Origin: an uncultured Selenomonadales bacterium
GTDB taxonomy: Bacteria > Bacillota > Negativicutes > DSM-1736 > Dendrosporobacteraceae
Assembly: GCA_946407015.1 (NCBI GenBank)
Contig: CAMJML010000004.1
Location: 240,601 to 304,600 of the forward strand
Length of the DNA stretch: 64,000 nt
Direction: 5' to 3'
The notes beneath the pieces are model-generated. The model worked only from the letters and a program-made list of their open reading frames with translations. It had not been told where the DNA came from and did not search any database. Each line of letters starts with the position of its first letter. The stretch's first letter is position 1. A program made the position numbers and the translations under genes. Positions 42,056-52,312 of this stretch are shown in pieces.

Positions 42056-42073
42056 TTACAGGGTGAATGAGCG

Positions 42074-42979
42074 ATGATGATAAACAGATTTGAGAATATT
42101 CTTCAGGCAGCCCGGTTGAAAGGGCCGAAAACCATTGCCGTAGCGGCCGCGCAGGATGAGGAGGTGCTGCTTGCTGTCCACAAAGCCCATGAGCTGGGGC
42201 TGGCCGAGGCCATCCTTATCGGGCACGAGGACCAAATCCGGAAAATTGCGGCGGCGAATCAGTTGAGCCTCCGGCATTTTACGGTGATTGACCAGCCGGA
42301 TCATCGTGCCGCCTGTCAAAAAGCCGTTGAACTTGTTGCCAGCGGGACTGCTCAACTGGTGATGAAAGGGCTGGTGGATACCGCGGTTTTTTTGCAGGCC
42401 GTACTGGCTAAAGAAAGCGGCCTTAAGACCGAAAAGGTCCTATCCCATGTGGCTGTGGCCGGTATTGACGGTTTTGACCGCCTGTTTTACATTACCGATG
42501 CTGCCATGAATATTGCACCGGATCTTCAAACCAAAAAACAGATGATTGAAAATGCGGTGCAGGTTGCCCGGGCTTTAGGCCATGAGCAGCCCAAAGTGGC
42601 CTGCATTTGCGCCATTGAAAAAACAAACGCCAGGATGCAGGCCACCATAGAAGCGGCGGCCTTAGCCCAAATGAATGCCAGTGGTGAATTAAGCGGCTGT
42701 ACCGTAGACGGTCCGCTGGCACTGGATAATGCCATTTCTGTCGAAGCTGCCCGGCATAAAGGCATTGACGGGCCGGTGGCCGGTCAAGCTGATATCCTGC
42801 TCATGCCGGATATTGAAGCAGGCAATATCCTCTATAAGTCCATTGTATTTTTCGCCAGGGGCAACATGGCCGGAATTGTTGTTGGGGCCAAAATTCCGGT
42901 TATCCTGACGTCGCGTGCTGATTCGGAAATCGCTAAACTAAATTCGATTGCCCTGGGAGTGCTGTTGGCGAGCCGGTGA
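42074..42979 (+). CDS. ptb: Phosphate butyryltransferase
   Basis: Ptb converts butyryl-CoA and phosphate to butyryl phosphate, or runs in reverse. The 301-residue protein is of the phosphotransacetylase fold: [54 protein letters not shown] and [18 protein letters not shown], ending in [20 protein letters not shown]. It precedes buk by 13 bases, the classical ptb-buk pair. Branched-chain acyl-CoAs are also possible substrates. The start could be either of two adjacent ATGs. Confidence 0.93.
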   Translation: MMINRFENILQAARLKGPKTIAVAAAQDEEVLLAVHKAHELGLAEAILIGHEDQIRKIAAANQLSLRHFTVIDQPDHRAACQKAVELVASGTAQLVMKGLVDTAVFLQAVLAKESGLKTEKVLSHVAVAGIDGFDRLFYITDAAMNIAPDLQTKKQMIENAVQVARALGHEQPKVACICAIEKTNARMQATIEAAALAQMNASGELSGCTVDGPLALDNAISVEAARHKGIDGPVAGQADILLMPDIEAGNILYKSIVFFARGNMAGIVVGAKIPVILTSRADSEIAKLNSIALGVLLASR

Positions 42980-42992
42980 GAGGAGGAAAAAC

Positions 42993-44069
42993 ATGAAAGA
43001 ACAGGTAAGAGTACTGGCCATTAATCCCGGATCAACATCCACAAAGATTGCCGTTTATGACAATGAGCAGTTGGTCTTTGAACAGGTCGAACGTTATTCT
43101 CACGAGGATCTATCTCCTTTTGAAACCGTCATTGCCCAGTATCAATTTCGCAAAGATCGGATTCTCCAGGCATTGGCCGATCAAGGCATTGCCGGGGACA
43201 GCCTTGCTGCTGTCGTTGGCCGGGGCGGGCTGCTCAGGCCTATTGAAGGCGGGACCTATCTGGTCAATCATGCTATGACTGCCGATTTGCGCTTGGCCAG
43301 CCGGGGGGAACATGCGTCCAATCTCGGAGGGATTATTGCCAAAGAAATCGCGGATCTGCTCAATATTCCGGCATATATTGTCGATCCTGTTGTTGTGGAT
43401 GAGCTTGCCGATATTGCGCGGTTATCCGGTTTGCCCGGGTATGACAGGGTCAGTATTTTCCACGCCTTGAACCAGAAAGCTGTGGCCAGACGCATCGCGA
43501 AAGAATTAGGGAAATCCTATGAGCAGGCCAACTTGATCCTTGCCCATATGGGCGGCGGTGTGACGGTGGGGGCGCATCAGGGCGGGAAAGTGATTGACGT
43601 CAACGATGGTCTGTATGGAGAAGGTCCCTTTTCCCCGGAACGCACCGGAACACTGAGCACCGGCCATATGCTTGACTTATGCTTTTCCGGGAAATACAGC
43701 CTGAGCGAGATTAAGAAAAAGATTGCCGGCCAAGGCGGGTTAGTGGCCTATCTGGGTACCAATGATGGCCGTGAAGTAGTCAAAAGGATTGAAGCGGGTG
43801 ATAGCAAGGCTAAACTGGTTTATGAAGCGATGGCTTATCAGATCGCCAAGGAGATTGCGGCAAACGCTGCCGTATTATCCGGCCAGGTCGACGCCATCGT
43901 GCTGACGGGCGGATTGGCTTATGATTCGCTGCTGGTCAGCCTGATTACCGAGCGAGTAAACTTTATTGCGGCTGTCAAAGTTGTTCCGGGAGAGCACGAA
44001 ATGAAAGCTTTAGCCGAAGGAGCTTTGCGGGTTCTCAGGGGAGAGGAACCGGCTAAGGAATATAAGTAG
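42993..44069 (+). CDS. buk: Butyrate kinase
   Basis: Buk makes ATP and butyrate from butyryl phosphate. The 358-residue ASKHA-fold kinase has [79 protein letters not shown] and [20 protein letters not shown] 42993 follows GAGGAGGAAAAAC. With ptb it gives substrate-level phosphorylation at the end of butyrate or branched-acid fermentation. The pair is followed by a shared terminator with the convergent gene. Confidence 0.95.
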   Translation: MKEQVRVLAINPGSTSTKIAVYDNEQLVFEQVERYSHEDLSPFETVIAQYQFRKDRILQALADQGIAGDSLAAVVGRGGLLRPIEGGTYLVNHAMTADLRLASRGEHASNLGGIIAKEIADLLNIPAYIVDPVVVDELADIARLSGLPGYDRVSIFHALNQKAVARRIAKELGKSYEQANLILAHMGGGVTVGAHQGGKVIDVNDGLYGEGPFSPERTGTLSTGHMLDLCFSGKYSLSEIKKKIAGQGGLVAYLGTNDGREVVKRIEAGDSKAKLVYEAMAYQIAKEIAANAAVLSGQVDAIVLTGGLAYDSLLVSLITERVNFIAAVKVVPGEHEMKALAEGALRVLRGEEPAKEYK

Positions 44070-44100
44070 CGCTGAAACTTGAACGGCTTTGATGGCAAAA

Positions 44101-44135
44101 GAAAATCCTAGGCCTATGGTCAGCCTAGGATTTTC
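44101..44135. terminator. Terminator shared by buk and the convergent gene
   Basis: GAAAATCCTAGGC (44101-44113) and GCCTAGGATTTTC (44123-44135) form a perfect stem between convergent genes. T-rich flanks exist on both strands. Confidence 0.9.
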
Positions 44136-44142
44136 TTTATGT

Positions 44143-44640
44143 TTATTTTTCAACAGGTTCGTAGCGGATTTCCCAGTTCAATGTCCCGGGACGGTTAGAA
44201 CTCTTGAAAAGCCGTCTTTCATGAACACTGTAGCCGACAACGGTAATTTCGGCAGCCCGACGGTCTGACAAGAATTTTTTATTGACCGTTCCGGGAGGCA
44301 GCTTTTCAATTTCACCATTTTCCCATACAATCTTGATATAAGACTTCTCGGCGTTTTCTCCGGTAGCCTGAAAGCTTACCACCGTCACATCCTGGGCAAA
44401 CAGGCCGGCAATGGTTTGCTTTAATTCTGTCTGCCCTTCAAAAGCAACGTCATTACCCCGGATAATTCTTAAGGTCGGCAGGGGAGTAATAGTGATAGCA
44501 TCAGGCGGGATGGCTGGTTGTACGGCACCCGGCCGTATGGCAGTTTCTTTCGGTACAATGGCGACACCGTACAATCCGGCCAGCAGGATAAACATCACAG
44601 CGGCTCCGATGAGATACGGCTTCCAATTTTTCAGCATCAT
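44143..44640 (-). CDS. Membrane-anchored protein of unknown function
   Basis: This protein of about 165 residues has one N-terminal transmembrane segment (YLIGAAVMFILLAGLYGVAI), then a proline-rich linker and a globular exported part (ITITPLPTLRIIRGNDVAFE, SYIKIVWENGEIEKLPPGTV, AEITVVGYSVHERRLF). I do not recognise the family. On this strand AAAGGTGG precedes the ATG at 44640; a GTG at 44646 is too close to it. It is convergent with buk and shares its terminator. Confidence 0.75.
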   Translation of the reverse strand: MMLKNWKPYLIGAAVMFILLAGLYGVAIVPKETAIRPGAVQPAIPPDAITITPLPTLRIIRGNDVAFEGQTELKQTIAGLFAQDVTVVSFQATGENAEKSYIKIVWENGEIEKLPPGTVNKKFLSDRRAAEITVVGYSVHERRLFKSSNRPGTLNWEIRYEPVEK

Positions 44641-44953
44641 GGACACCCACCTTTAAACAGGACTAGTCAAGGCTGATACAATGCAGACTATAGATGATCT
44701 GTGTTCATTTGCACAGTTTAAATACTATTCTCAGATAGGGCTATTCTACTAAAGTGCTCCTCATCCGTCAAGGTCTGCAGGGTAAATCCAGAAAGCACCA
44801 GTTTGGTGAGCAAGCAGGGTTTCGCTGTTAAAGGTCAAATCAATAAGAAGGGATTTACGGCTGTATGCTGCAGCAATGGTTTGGTAGCAGGCTTTAGCTG
44901 CAGCCAAACTGGTATTACGTTATTATGATGCAATTGAGGTGGAATGATACGCA
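44641..44953. other. Divergent intergenic region
   Basis: This gap separates two genes transcribed away from each other and must hold both promoters. I see no strong -35/-10 pair, repeat or RNA structure, only an AT-rich patch near 44700-44755. Confidence 0.5.
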
Positions 44954-45232
44954 ATGAGTCGCGAAAAGAGGTTAAACAGGGAAATGCTGGTCGCTGCCGT
45001 TCAAAGAATCTGCAGTGAACACTATCAGACGTATACGGTTTCTGAACTGATTCACAAAGGGGGCCACCGCCATCGTATTGAAATTGAAGCCGACGGAGCG
45101 CAATTTTTTGTAGACTTTCATTTCCGGGTGAATGGCAGTACTTCTCTGGATATTTCCAGTGGGCAGCATTTGGATAAAAAGAAGCAAATCAAGGCGGCGA
45201 TCCTGGCGGACGCTACTCTGGTCCTGCAGTAG
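44954..45232 (+). CDS. Small protein of unknown function, 92 residues
   Basis: I do not recognise this family. The protein is basic at its N-terminus (MSREKRLNREMLVAAVQRIC), followed by a helix, a His-rich turn (HKGGHRHRIEIEADG), two beta strands (AQFFVDFHFRVNG) and a lysine-rich end. The pattern could fit a small nucleic-acid-binding fold. It starts 13 bases after a GAGGTGGA element. A strong terminator lies about 100 bases downstream. Confidence 0.6.
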   Translation: MSREKRLNREMLVAAVQRICSEHYQTYTVSELIHKGGHRHRIEIEADGAQFFVDFHFRVNGSTSLDISSGQHLDKKKQIKAAILADATLVLQ

Positions 45233-45338
45233 TCCGGAAAGGCCGGTTAACCAGGTCTTGTCCAGTCACGAGAGACTGGTTCTGAATAACGGGGTTAAAT
45301 GTCCCTCATGGAAACTACTTTTTAAACTAAAAAAAGTT

Positions 45339-45384
45339 AGCAGTGGGCTTAGTTGGTAAAAAAACTAAGCCCACTGCTTTTTTA
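45339..45384 (+). terminator. Rho-independent terminator
   Basis: AGCAGTGGGCTTAGTT (45339-45354) pairs perfectly with AACTAAGCCCACTGCT (45363-45378), followed by T. Flanking A and T runs allow use on both strands. Confidence 0.93.
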
Positions 45385-45611
45385 ACTTTGCAAAGGGCTT
45401 CAGATTCCGTATTATCTGATAAGATTTTACTAGGATAGCGCAAAAATTTTTGATATTTTGGCATGCTGTAACGATTTAGACAGTCGATTCAGGGCCTTTA
45501 TTATTTGAATTTTATGAATACAAAATACAAATTGATGACAGGCTGCGGCCTGTCATAGGACTGTCTATTTCCTATACGAAGCTGGGTAGTGAGGTTGAGA
45601 GGAGGAAGTTC
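45385..45611 (+). promoter_or_regulatory. Leader region of the nuo operon
   Basis: This AT-rich region must contain the nuo promoter, but I cannot assign convincing hexamers. It holds a 9-bp perfect hairpin, ATGACAGGC (45535-45543) with GCCTGTCAT (45548-45556) around TGCG, about 55 bases before nuoA. The hairpin lacks a T-tract. Confidence 0.5.
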
Positions 45612-45968
45612 ATGTTACAGGATTTTGGCAGTATTGGACTATTGCTGGCCGTTGCCGTTGTGTTTCCGGTTATCGCGTTGGCAACCGCGTATTTGCTGCG
45701 GCCGCGCAAGCCAAGTGCCGAGAAGTGCCTGCCTTATGAGTGCGGCGTGGATACGGTCGGGGAAACCTGGATTCAATTCCGGGCCAGCTATTTTTTGTAT
45801 GCGCTGGTGTTTGTGGCCTTTGATATTGAGACAGTATTTTTATATTTGTGGGCTATCAAGTTTCAGCAGTTAGGGACCTTCGCGTTTGTTGAAATGTTTA
45901 TCTTTTTGAGCATTCTGCTGGTCGGGCTGGGATATGCCTGGAAGAAAGGAGCCTTGGAATGGAAGTAA
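45612..45968 (+). CDS. nuoA: Complex I subunit NuoA
   Basis: This 118-residue membrane subunit has three hydrophobic segments and the conserved loop [19 protein letters not shown] with [20 protein letters not shown]. It belongs to the membrane/hydrophilic junction of complex I. AGGAGG precedes ATG 45612, and the stop overlaps nuoB. It is the first gene of the 11-gene operon. Confidence 0.95.
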   Translation: MLQDFGSIGLLLAVAVVFPVIALATAYLLRPRKPSAEKCLPYECGVDTVGETWIQFRASYFLYALVFVAFDIETVFLYLWAIKFQQLGTFAFVEMFIFLSILLVGLGYAWKKGALEWK

Positions 45969-46474
45969 CAAATGTACGCACCCAAGCGGAGCAAGACAAT
46001 GATTTGCTGCAAAAAAACATCATTTTGGCCAGCTTTGACTCGGTATTGAAATGGGCCCGCAGCAATTCGCTGTGGCCGTTGTCTTCCGGACTAGCCTGCT
46101 GTGCCATCGAAATGATGTCGGCTGCCGCCGCCCGCTTTGATTTATCCCGTTTTGGTTATGAGGTGTTCCGGGCATCACCCCGGCAGGCTGACTTGCTGAT
46201 TGTGGCCGGAACGCTGACCTGGGCGATGGCAGGGCCGCTCAAACGCCTGTATGAACAAATGCCTGAGCCGAAATATGTGATTGCGATGGGCAGTTGCGCC
46301 AATTCCGGCGGTCCTTTTGCCGATTCCTATTCCGTTGTTCCCGGTGTGGATCAAATCCTGCCGGTGGATGTTTATATTCCGGGCTGCCCGCCGCGGCCGG
46401 AGGCCCTTATCCACGGCATGCTGGAATTGAAACGCAAAATTAATCATCCTGAGGTTGCGAGGAAAAGAACATGA
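45959..46474 (+). CDS. nuoB: Complex I subunit NuoB
   Basis: NuoB carries cluster N2, the last iron-sulfur centre before quinone. The 171-residue protein has [34 protein letters not shown] and [18 protein letters not shown], providing the tandem and distal cysteines that bind N2. It overlaps nuoA by ten bases and nuoC by four. Confidence 0.96.
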   Translation: MEVTNVRTQAEQDNDLLQKNIILASFDSVLKWARSNSLWPLSSGLACCAIEMMSAAAARFDLSRFGYEVFRASPRQADLLIVAGTLTWAMAGPLKRLYEQMPEPKYVIAMGSCANSGGPFADSYSVVPGVDQILPVDVYIPGCPPRPEALIHGMLELKRKINHPEVARKRT

Positions 46475-46935
46475 TGGATCAGCTTACCGATAAGCCGTTA
46501 GCCGAACGTATTCAGGCCCTGTACCCGAATGAAATCACGCTTGTTGGCGAGGACAGCCAGCAGTTTTTGCTGGTAGAGCGGGAACGGCTGCTTGATGTCA
46601 TGCAAGCGCTTAAAAGCATGGACGGTTTTCAGTTGAATATGCTGCGGAATTTGACGGCCGTGGATTATACCGATTATCTGGAAATTGTGTATCACCTTTA
46701 TTCACTGCCGCTCGGCCATGCCGTCATCTTAAAAACCCGCTGCGAGGACGGAAATGCTGAAGTGCCTTCCGTAACGCAAATCTGGCCTTCGGCTAATTTT
46801 CAGGAACGGGAAGTGTATGATTTGCTGGGAGTTGTATTTACCGGCCATCCGGATTTACGCCGGATTTTGCTGCCCGATGAATTTTCCGGGCATCCTTTGC
46901 GCAAATCGTATCCTACCGGAGGAAGAGGGAATTAA
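46471..46935 (+). CDS. nuoC: Complex I subunit NuoC
   Basis: The 154-residue protein is a 30-kDa-type subunit with [40 protein letters not shown] and the signature [20 protein letters not shown]. It is a separate protein, not fused to NuoD. The length is near the short end of the family. Confidence 0.95.
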   Translation: MMDQLTDKPLAERIQALYPNEITLVGEDSQQFLLVERERLLDVMQALKSMDGFQLNMLRNLTAVDYTDYLEIVYHLYSLPLGHAVILKTRCEDGNAEVPSVTQIWPSANFQEREVYDLLGVVFTGHPDLRRILLPDEFSGHPLRKSYPTGGRGN

Positions 46936-46938
46936 TGC

Positions 46939-48036
46939 ATGCTTAAAACAGAGACTTATACACTGAATATGGGGCCGCAGCATCCCAGCACCCATGGCGT
47001 GCTGCAGGTGGTACTCGAGCTGGATGGCGAGCGGGTGGTGCAAGCCACGCCACGCATGGGCTATTTGCACCGCGGTATCGAGAAACTGGCTGAAAGCCGG
47101 ACCTATGCCCAGTTTATTCCTTATACCGACCGGCTGGATTATGTGTCCTCGATGGGCAATAACCTGGGCTACTGCCAAACGGTGGAAAAGCTTATGGGGA
47201 TTGCTGTTCCGGAACGGGCTGAGTATCTGCGCATCATCATGACCGAGCTGAACCGGATTGCCAGTCATTTGATCTGCATGGGATCGCTGGCGATTGACCT
47301 TGGGGCGTCCACCGGAATGATGTTCGGGTTTCGTGACCGGGAGCGCATTCTCGATTTATTCGATATGGCCTGCGGAGCCAGGCAGACTTACAGCTACATT
47401 CGTTTTGGCGGTGTTTCTGAAGATATTCCGCCGGAATTTATTCCCGCATTGAAGCAATTGCTAGCGGAATTTCCGGACTTGCTGGCCGAAAAACACGGTC
47501 TGCTGACCGGGAATGAAATTTTATATCATCGTTTAAAAAATAACGCGATCATCACGGGGGAACAGGCGCTGGCGATCGGATTGACCGGTCCGGCCCTCAG
47601 GGCGTCCGGTATTGATTATGATTTACGCAAAGCCCAGCCTTACGGGTTTTATGACCGGCTGGATTTTGCCGTGCCGCTTGGAAAAACCGGGGACAGCTGG
47701 GACCGCTACCTGGTCCGGATGGAAGAAATGCAGCAAAGTGCCAATATGATTGGGCAGGCACTGGAACAAATGCCGGAAGGGCCTGTTCTGGCCAAACTGC
47801 CTAAAGTGCTGAAGCCGCCGGTAGGCGAGATTTACCATTCCATCGAAAATCCACGCGGCGAGCTAGGTTATTATATTGTCAGTGATGGCTCAACCAAGCC
47901 GTATCGTCTGCATGTGCGCCGACCTTCGTTTATTAATCTACAGGCTCTAAGCGAAACTTGTCAGGGGTTGCTGCTGGCCGACGTGGTCGCTGTTTTGGCT
48001 ACGCTGGATTCGCTCATGGGAGAAGTAGATTGCTAG
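46939..48036 (+). CDS. nuoD: Complex I subunit NuoD
   Basis: This 365-residue 49-kDa-type subunit lines the quinone site. It has [53 protein letters not shown] and [20 protein letters not shown]. The tail ends in [22 protein letters not shown], typical of this family. The length is shorter than that of the E. coli CD fusion part, as usual for stand-alone NuoD. Confidence 0.95.
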   Translation: MLKTETYTLNMGPQHPSTHGVLQVVLELDGERVVQATPRMGYLHRGIEKLAESRTYAQFIPYTDRLDYVSSMGNNLGYCQTVEKLMGIAVPERAEYLRIIMTELNRIASHLICMGSLAIDLGASTGMMFGFRDRERILDLFDMACGARQTYSYIRFGGVSEDIPPEFIPALKQLLAEFPDLLAEKHGLLTGNEILYHRLKNNAIITGEQALAIGLTGPALRASGIDYDLRKAQPYGFYDRLDFAVPLGKTGDSWDRYLVRMEEMQQSANMIGQALEQMPEGPVLAKLPKVLKPPVGEIYHSIENPRGELGYYIVSDGSTKPYRLHVRRPSFINLQALSETCQGLLLADVVAVLATLDSLMGEVDC

Positions 48037-48058
48037 ACTTGAGAAGGGAGGATTTGCG

Positions 48059-49099
48059 ATGCAAGAGATGACAGGGCTTTATTCCATTGCCGAAATGGTC
48101 AAAACGTTTTTGTCCATTCATCTGCCTGAACCGCGCTGGGTGGATTGGGGCATGAACCTGTTCAATATTGGAGCTATTTTTACCATTATTTCGCTGTCGG
48201 CTGTGGTGCTGGTCTATACCGAGCGTAAAATCAGCGCCTATATGCAGCTGAGGTCCGGCCCTAACCGGGTAGGCCCGGGCGGGAGCATGCAGACTATTGC
48301 CGATATGATTAAGCTGATGACCAAGGAAGATATTATGCCGGCCGGCGCCGACAAATGGATGTGGATTTTGGCACCCATGCTGCTGTTTATTCCGGCAGCA
48401 GCCGTATTTGCCGTGTTTCCCTTTGATCATCAGGCTATTTTTGTTGATTTGAATATTGGTATCTTTTATTTTATTGCGGTATCTTCTCAGTCGGTATTGC
48501 CTTTTTTGATGGCCGGCTGGGCTTCCAACAGCAAATATTCCCTGGTAGGCGGGATGCGGACAGTGGCGCAGATGCTCAGTTATGAAGTGCCGATGGTTCT
48601 TTCCATTTTAGGCATTGTCATGCTGACCGGATCGCTGCGCATGAGCCATATTGTGGCTGCCCAACAGCAACTGTGGTTTATTGTCATTCAGCCAATTGCT
48701 TTTGTGGTCTATATGATTACGGCGACCGCTGAGATCAACCGGGCCCCATTTGATCTGGTGGAAGGCGAGTCTGAGCTGGTTGCCGGACCGTTCACCGAAT
48801 ATACCGGCATGCGCTGGGCGTTGTTCTTCCTGGCCGAATATGCCAATCTGCTGGCGGCCTCGGTCATTGCCGCCACCCTGTTTTTAGGCGGCTGGAGCGG
48901 GCCGTGGCTGCCAGGCTGGGTTTGGTTTATCCTGAAAGTGGGAGCGATGATCTTCTTATTTATGTGGTTTCGCTGGACTTTCCCCCGGCTGCGGATTGAT
49001 CAGCTGATGGCCTTTGGCTGGAAAGTCTTACTGCCACTGGCTTTGGCCAATGTTGTGCTGACCGGGATTGGGATCTATGTCTACAAGTTTTATCTCTAG
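48059..49099 (+). CDS. nuoH: Complex I subunit NuoH
   Basis: The 346-residue membrane subunit has about eight transmembrane segments and the conserved ERKISAYMQLRSGPNRVGPG, STEINRAPFD-like TAEINRAPFDLVEGESELVA and WTFPRLRIDQLMAFGWKVLL. It connects the quinone cavity to the proton channels. GGGAGG precedes the ATG. Confidence 0.95.
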   Translation: MQEMTGLYSIAEMVKTFLSIHLPEPRWVDWGMNLFNIGAIFTIISLSAVVLVYTERKISAYMQLRSGPNRVGPGGSMQTIADMIKLMTKEDIMPAGADKWMWILAPMLLFIPAAAVFAVFPFDHQAIFVDLNIGIFYFIAVSSQSVLPFLMAGWASNSKYSLVGGMRTVAQMLSYEVPMVLSILGIVMLTGSLRMSHIVAAQQQLWFIVIQPIAFVVYMITATAEINRAPFDLVEGESELVAGPFTEYTGMRWALFFLAEYANLLAASVIAATLFLGGWSGPWLPGWVWFILKVGAMIFLFMWFRWTFPRLRIDQLMAFGWKVLLPLALANVVLTGIGIYVYKFYL

Positions 49100-49102
49100 G
49101 AG

Positions 49103-49564
49103 GTGCCCGTCATGCTGGGTAAAGGACTGCTGGAAGGAATGGGCATTACGCTCAAGTCTTTTTTTCGTAAGAAAGTAACCTTGCAATATCCTGAAGTGAA
49201 ATTAACCATGCCGCCGCGTTTCCGGGGCGGTGAACTGGAATTGGATCATCACAAATGCATTGCCTGTGGTTTATGTGCGATGGCCTGTCCCAATCATGTC
49301 ATCCGCCTGACCACCGGCACCAATGAGCAAAAGAAGCGGTATTTGACGTCCTATGTCTATCAGTCGGGGCTGTGTCTGTACTGCAATTATTGTGTGGAAG
49401 CCTGCCCGACCCAAGCGATTCGCTGGGACAAAAATTATGAAAATGCCCGCTATTTCCGGGAGGAACTGGACGTTGACTGTCTGGAGCTTTCATTGCAGAA
49501 AGAGGCTGAACCGGCAGTTGAAACCGAGGAGGCTGCCACACTTCCAAGGAGGTCGGCAGGATGA
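49103..49564 (+). CDS. nuoI: Complex I subunit NuoI
   Basis: This 153-residue ferredoxin-like subunit has two [4Fe-4S] motifs, CIACGLCAMACPNHV and CLYCNYCVEACPTQAI, which hold N6a and N6b. In complexes lacking NuoEFG, this subunit is the likely entry point for electrons. Its stop overlaps the nuoJ start. Confidence 0.95.
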   Translation: MPVMLGKGLLEGMGITLKSFFRKKVTLQYPEVKLTMPPRFRGGELELDHHKCIACGLCAMACPNHVIRLTTGTNEQKKRYLTSYVYQSGLCLYCNYCVEACPTQAIRWDKNYENARYFREELDVDCLELSLQKEAEPAVETEEAATLPRRSAG

Positions 49565-50073
49565 ATGATTTGGCGTATACTGTTGCCTTTGTCATTTTTG
49601 CCGCTATCACGGTGGGGGCGGCCTTTGGGGTTGTGACTAAGAACAATCTGGTGCATAGTGCCCTGCTGATGGCGTTATGTTTTATCGGTCTGGGCGGCTT
49701 GTATGTCCTCTTACAGGCCGATTTTCTGGCTGCTGTGCAGATTTTGGTCTATAACGGGGCTATTGCGATTGTTTTTGTGCTTGGAACCATGCTGACCCGC
49801 CGGAGTACGCGCCATGGCACCAATGAAACGGACGAGAATAGCCCGTCAGCCTGGATTGCGGCGTTAAGCGGCCTGTTTGTAGCCGTTACGCTGGGCGTGA
49901 TCATGCATACGCCCTGGCGCTACTCGGCGGCCGGGCCGGTTCAGGATACGCCGGATGTGCTGGCCCAGCTGATTCTGACCGATTATATGCTGATGATGGA
50001 AGCGGCGGCTGTGTTGCTGCTGGCGGCCATGATCGGCGCTATTGTGCTGGCAAAAGGAGTGAATGCCGAATGA
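49561..50073 (+). CDS. nuoJ: Complex I subunit NuoJ
   Basis: The 170-residue membrane subunit has five hydrophobic segments and the conserved HSALLMALCFIGLGGLYVLL with FLAAVQILVYNGAIAIVFVL. Overlaps with nuoI and nuoK show translational coupling. Confidence 0.93.
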   Translation: MNDLAYTVAFVIFAAITVGAAFGVVTKNNLVHSALLMALCFIGLGGLYVLLQADFLAAVQILVYNGAIAIVFVLGTMLTRRSTRHGTNETDENSPSAWIAALSGLFVAVTLGVIMHTPWRYSAAGPVQDTPDVLAQLILTDYMLMMEAAAVLLLAAMIGAIVLAKGVNAE

Positions 50074-50378
50074 TCGGATTGGCGCATTTTTTAGCCGTTG
50101 CAGCGATCGTGTTTGCCCTCGGGCTGTATGGGGTGCTGACCAAGCGGACTATTGTCGGAATGTTGATGGGCATTGAGCTTATGCTGAATGCTGTGAATTT
50201 AAATTTGGTGGCTTTTTCCCGGTTTATTACCCCGGAAATACTGACCGGTCAGGTTTTTGCCATCTTTACGATTACGGTAGCTGCTGCTGAAGTGGCTGTC
50301 GGGCTGGCTTTATTTTTCCGGGTATACCGGGACCGGAATACCGTCCATGTGGCTAGGCTGAATACCATGCGCTGGTAG
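50070..50378 (+). CDS. nuoK: Complex I subunit NuoK
   Basis: This 102-residue protein has three transmembrane segments and the conserved glutamates in MLMGIELMLNAVNLNLVAFS and TITVAAAEVAVGLALFF. It is part of the proton-conducting E channel. Confidence 0.94.
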   Translation: MIGLAHFLAVAAIVFALGLYGVLTKRTIVGMLMGIELMLNAVNLNLVAFSRFITPEILTGQVFAIFTITVAAAEVAVGLALFFRVYRDRNTVHVARLNTMRW

Positions 50379-50409
50379 AAGCGAGAATCAGAAAGTAGGT
50401 GAAGCGGCT

Positions 50410-52311
50410 TTGTTTAGCCAATATGCATTGGATCATGCCTGGCTTATTCCGCTGCTGCCGGCAGCGGCTTGTATGATCATCGGAGTTTTTCTGCGGCGTC
50501 TTCCTGTTCTGGCTGCCACGGCAGCGATCGGGATGAGCCTGCTCAGTTTTATTTTGGCCGCCGGGGTTGCTGCCGGTATGTTCGCGCAGGGCATTACCAT
50601 CGAACAGCCTCTTGTTTATAAGATACCTTGGCTTACGTTGCCGGGCTTGGCAGTCGATATGGGTGTGTATCTTGATCCATTATCGGTCATGATGCTGGTC
50701 GTGGTCACGCTGGTCGCCTTGGTCGTCCAGCTCTATTCGGTCGGCTACATGCACGGGGATGAGGGCTTTGGCCGGTTTTTTTCCTATATCTCCTTGTTTG
50801 CCGCTGCCATGCTGGGACTGGTCATTGCCGTAAACTTTCTTCAGTTATTTGTTTTCTGGGAACTGGTCGGCTTGTGTTCATATTTGCTGATTGGCTACTA
50901 TTTTCATAAGATTTCGGCTCGTGAAGCGGCCAAGAAAGCCTTCATGACTACGCGGGTGGGCGATTTCGGGCTCTTGATCGGCATCCTGCTGCTGCAATTT
51001 CTGTTTGGGACCTTGGATTTTCAAGCCTTGCCTGTTCAGATTCCGGCTTATCTGGTGCAGCATGGCAGTGGATTGCTGACCGTGGTTGCTTTGCTGCTCT
51101 TTGTGGGGCCGATTGGCAAGTCGGGGCAGTTTCCTCTGCACGTTTGGCTGCCTGATGCCATGGAAGGCCCTACACCGGTATCGGCCTTGATTCATGCCGC
51201 TACCATGGTGGTGGCCGGAGTCTACCTGGTGGCCAGAGCCTTTTTCTTATTCAGTGCGTTGCCTGAGGCCATGGCCGTGATTGCCTGGGTGGGCGCTTTT
51301 ACTGCTTGTTTTGCTGCCAGCATTGCGCTGACGCAGCGTGATATCAAACGGATTTTGGCTTATTCGACCATCAGCCAGCTGGGGTATATGATGCTGGCGC
51401 TGGGGGTTGGCAGCCTGACGGCTTCCATGTTCCACCTGTTGACCCATGCTTTCTTTAAAGCCCTGTTGTTTTTGGCGGCCGGGGCGGTACTGCACGGATT
51501 GCCTGGTAAAAATGACATTTTTGAGATGGGCGGCCTGCGCCGTAAGATGCCGGCGACTTTTGCGGCTATGGTCATCGGGGTACTCGCGATTTCCGGTATT
51601 CCGCCGTTTGCCGGATTTTTCTCCAAAGATGAAATTCTGCTGGCCGTGTTTGCCGTCAGCAAACCACTGTATGCGGTTGCCATGGTGACCGCCTTTATGA
51701 CCACTTTTTATATGGCCCGGCTCTTATTTGTCGTCTTTTGCGGACCGGAAAAATCCGGTCAGCAGGCACATGAAGCTCCCCTTTCGATGAAAATTCCCAT
51801 GGCCATCCTGGGACTGCTGGCCATTGTCGGCGGTTATATCCCCTATACGGCGGGGTTTGGTGACTGGGTCCGTTTCGGCCCTGCTGCTCATCTTGCTTTT
51901 GACTGGAAAATTGCCGGAAGTTCGACCTTATTGGCTTTGGCGGCTATCGGGCTGGCCTGGCTGATTTACGGTTCAGGCTGCAATACGGCAGCCGTGCTGG
52001 CGCGCCGCAGCGGGTTAGCTTATCAGCTTAGCTATCATAAGTATTACCTGGATGAGGCTTATTTGTGGCTTAACCATACTTTGGTCGACGGCTTCGGGAA
52101 ACTGCTGAGCTGGCTGGAACTTCATGTGGTCGAAGGGATCCTCAAAGGATTGGCCGGTTTAGTGGGCCAATTGGGGAATGGCTTGCGCAAGGCGCAAAGT
52201 GGCAATTTGCGTGTATACGGCCTGGTCATGTTCGGAGCTGCCATGCTGATGCTGCTCTGGCTGCTGTTTGATCCGCTGCTCAAAGGTTTGCTGGCCGGAG
52301 GAGGGTACTGA
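50410..52311 (+). CDS. nuoL: Complex I subunit NuoL
   Basis: The 633-residue antiporter-like subunit has DPLSVMMLVVVTLVALVVQL, FWELVGLCSYLLIGYY, WLPDAMEGPTPVSALIHAAT and KRILAYSTISQLGYMMLALG, followed by the long C-terminal extension that gives NuoL its lateral helix. TTG 50410 is preceded by AGGTGA at the right distance. It pumps protons or sodium. Confidence 0.95.
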   Translation: MFSQYALDHAWLIPLLPAAACMIIGVFLRRLPVLAATAAIGMSLLSFILAAGVAAGMFAQGITIEQPLVYKIPWLTLPGLAVDMGVYLDPLSVMMLVVVTLVALVVQLYSVGYMHGDEGFGRFFSYISLFAAAMLGLVIAVNFLQLFVFWELVGLCSYLLIGYYFHKISAREAAKKAFMTTRVGDFGLLIGILLLQFLFGTLDFQALPVQIPAYLVQHGSGLLTVVALLLFVGPIGKSGQFPLHVWLPDAMEGPTPVSALIHAATMVVAGVYLVARAFFLFSALPEAMAVIAWVGAFTACFAASIALTQRDIKRILAYSTISQLGYMMLALGVGSLTASMFHLLTHAFFKALLFLAAGAVLHGLPGKNDIFEMGGLRRKMPATFAAMVIGVLAISGIPPFAGFFSKDEILLAVFAVSKPLYAVAMVTAFMTTFYMARLLFVVFCGPEKSGQQAHEAPLSMKIPMAILGLLAIVGGYIPYTAGFGDWVRFGPAAHLAFDWKIAGSSTLLALAAIGLAWLIYGSGCNTAAVLARRSGLAYQLSYHKYYLDEAYLWLNHTLVDGFGKLLSWLELHVVEGILKGLAGLVGQLGNGLRKAQSGNLRVYGLVMFGAAMLMLLWLLFDPLLKGLLAGGGY

Positions 52312-52312
52312 A

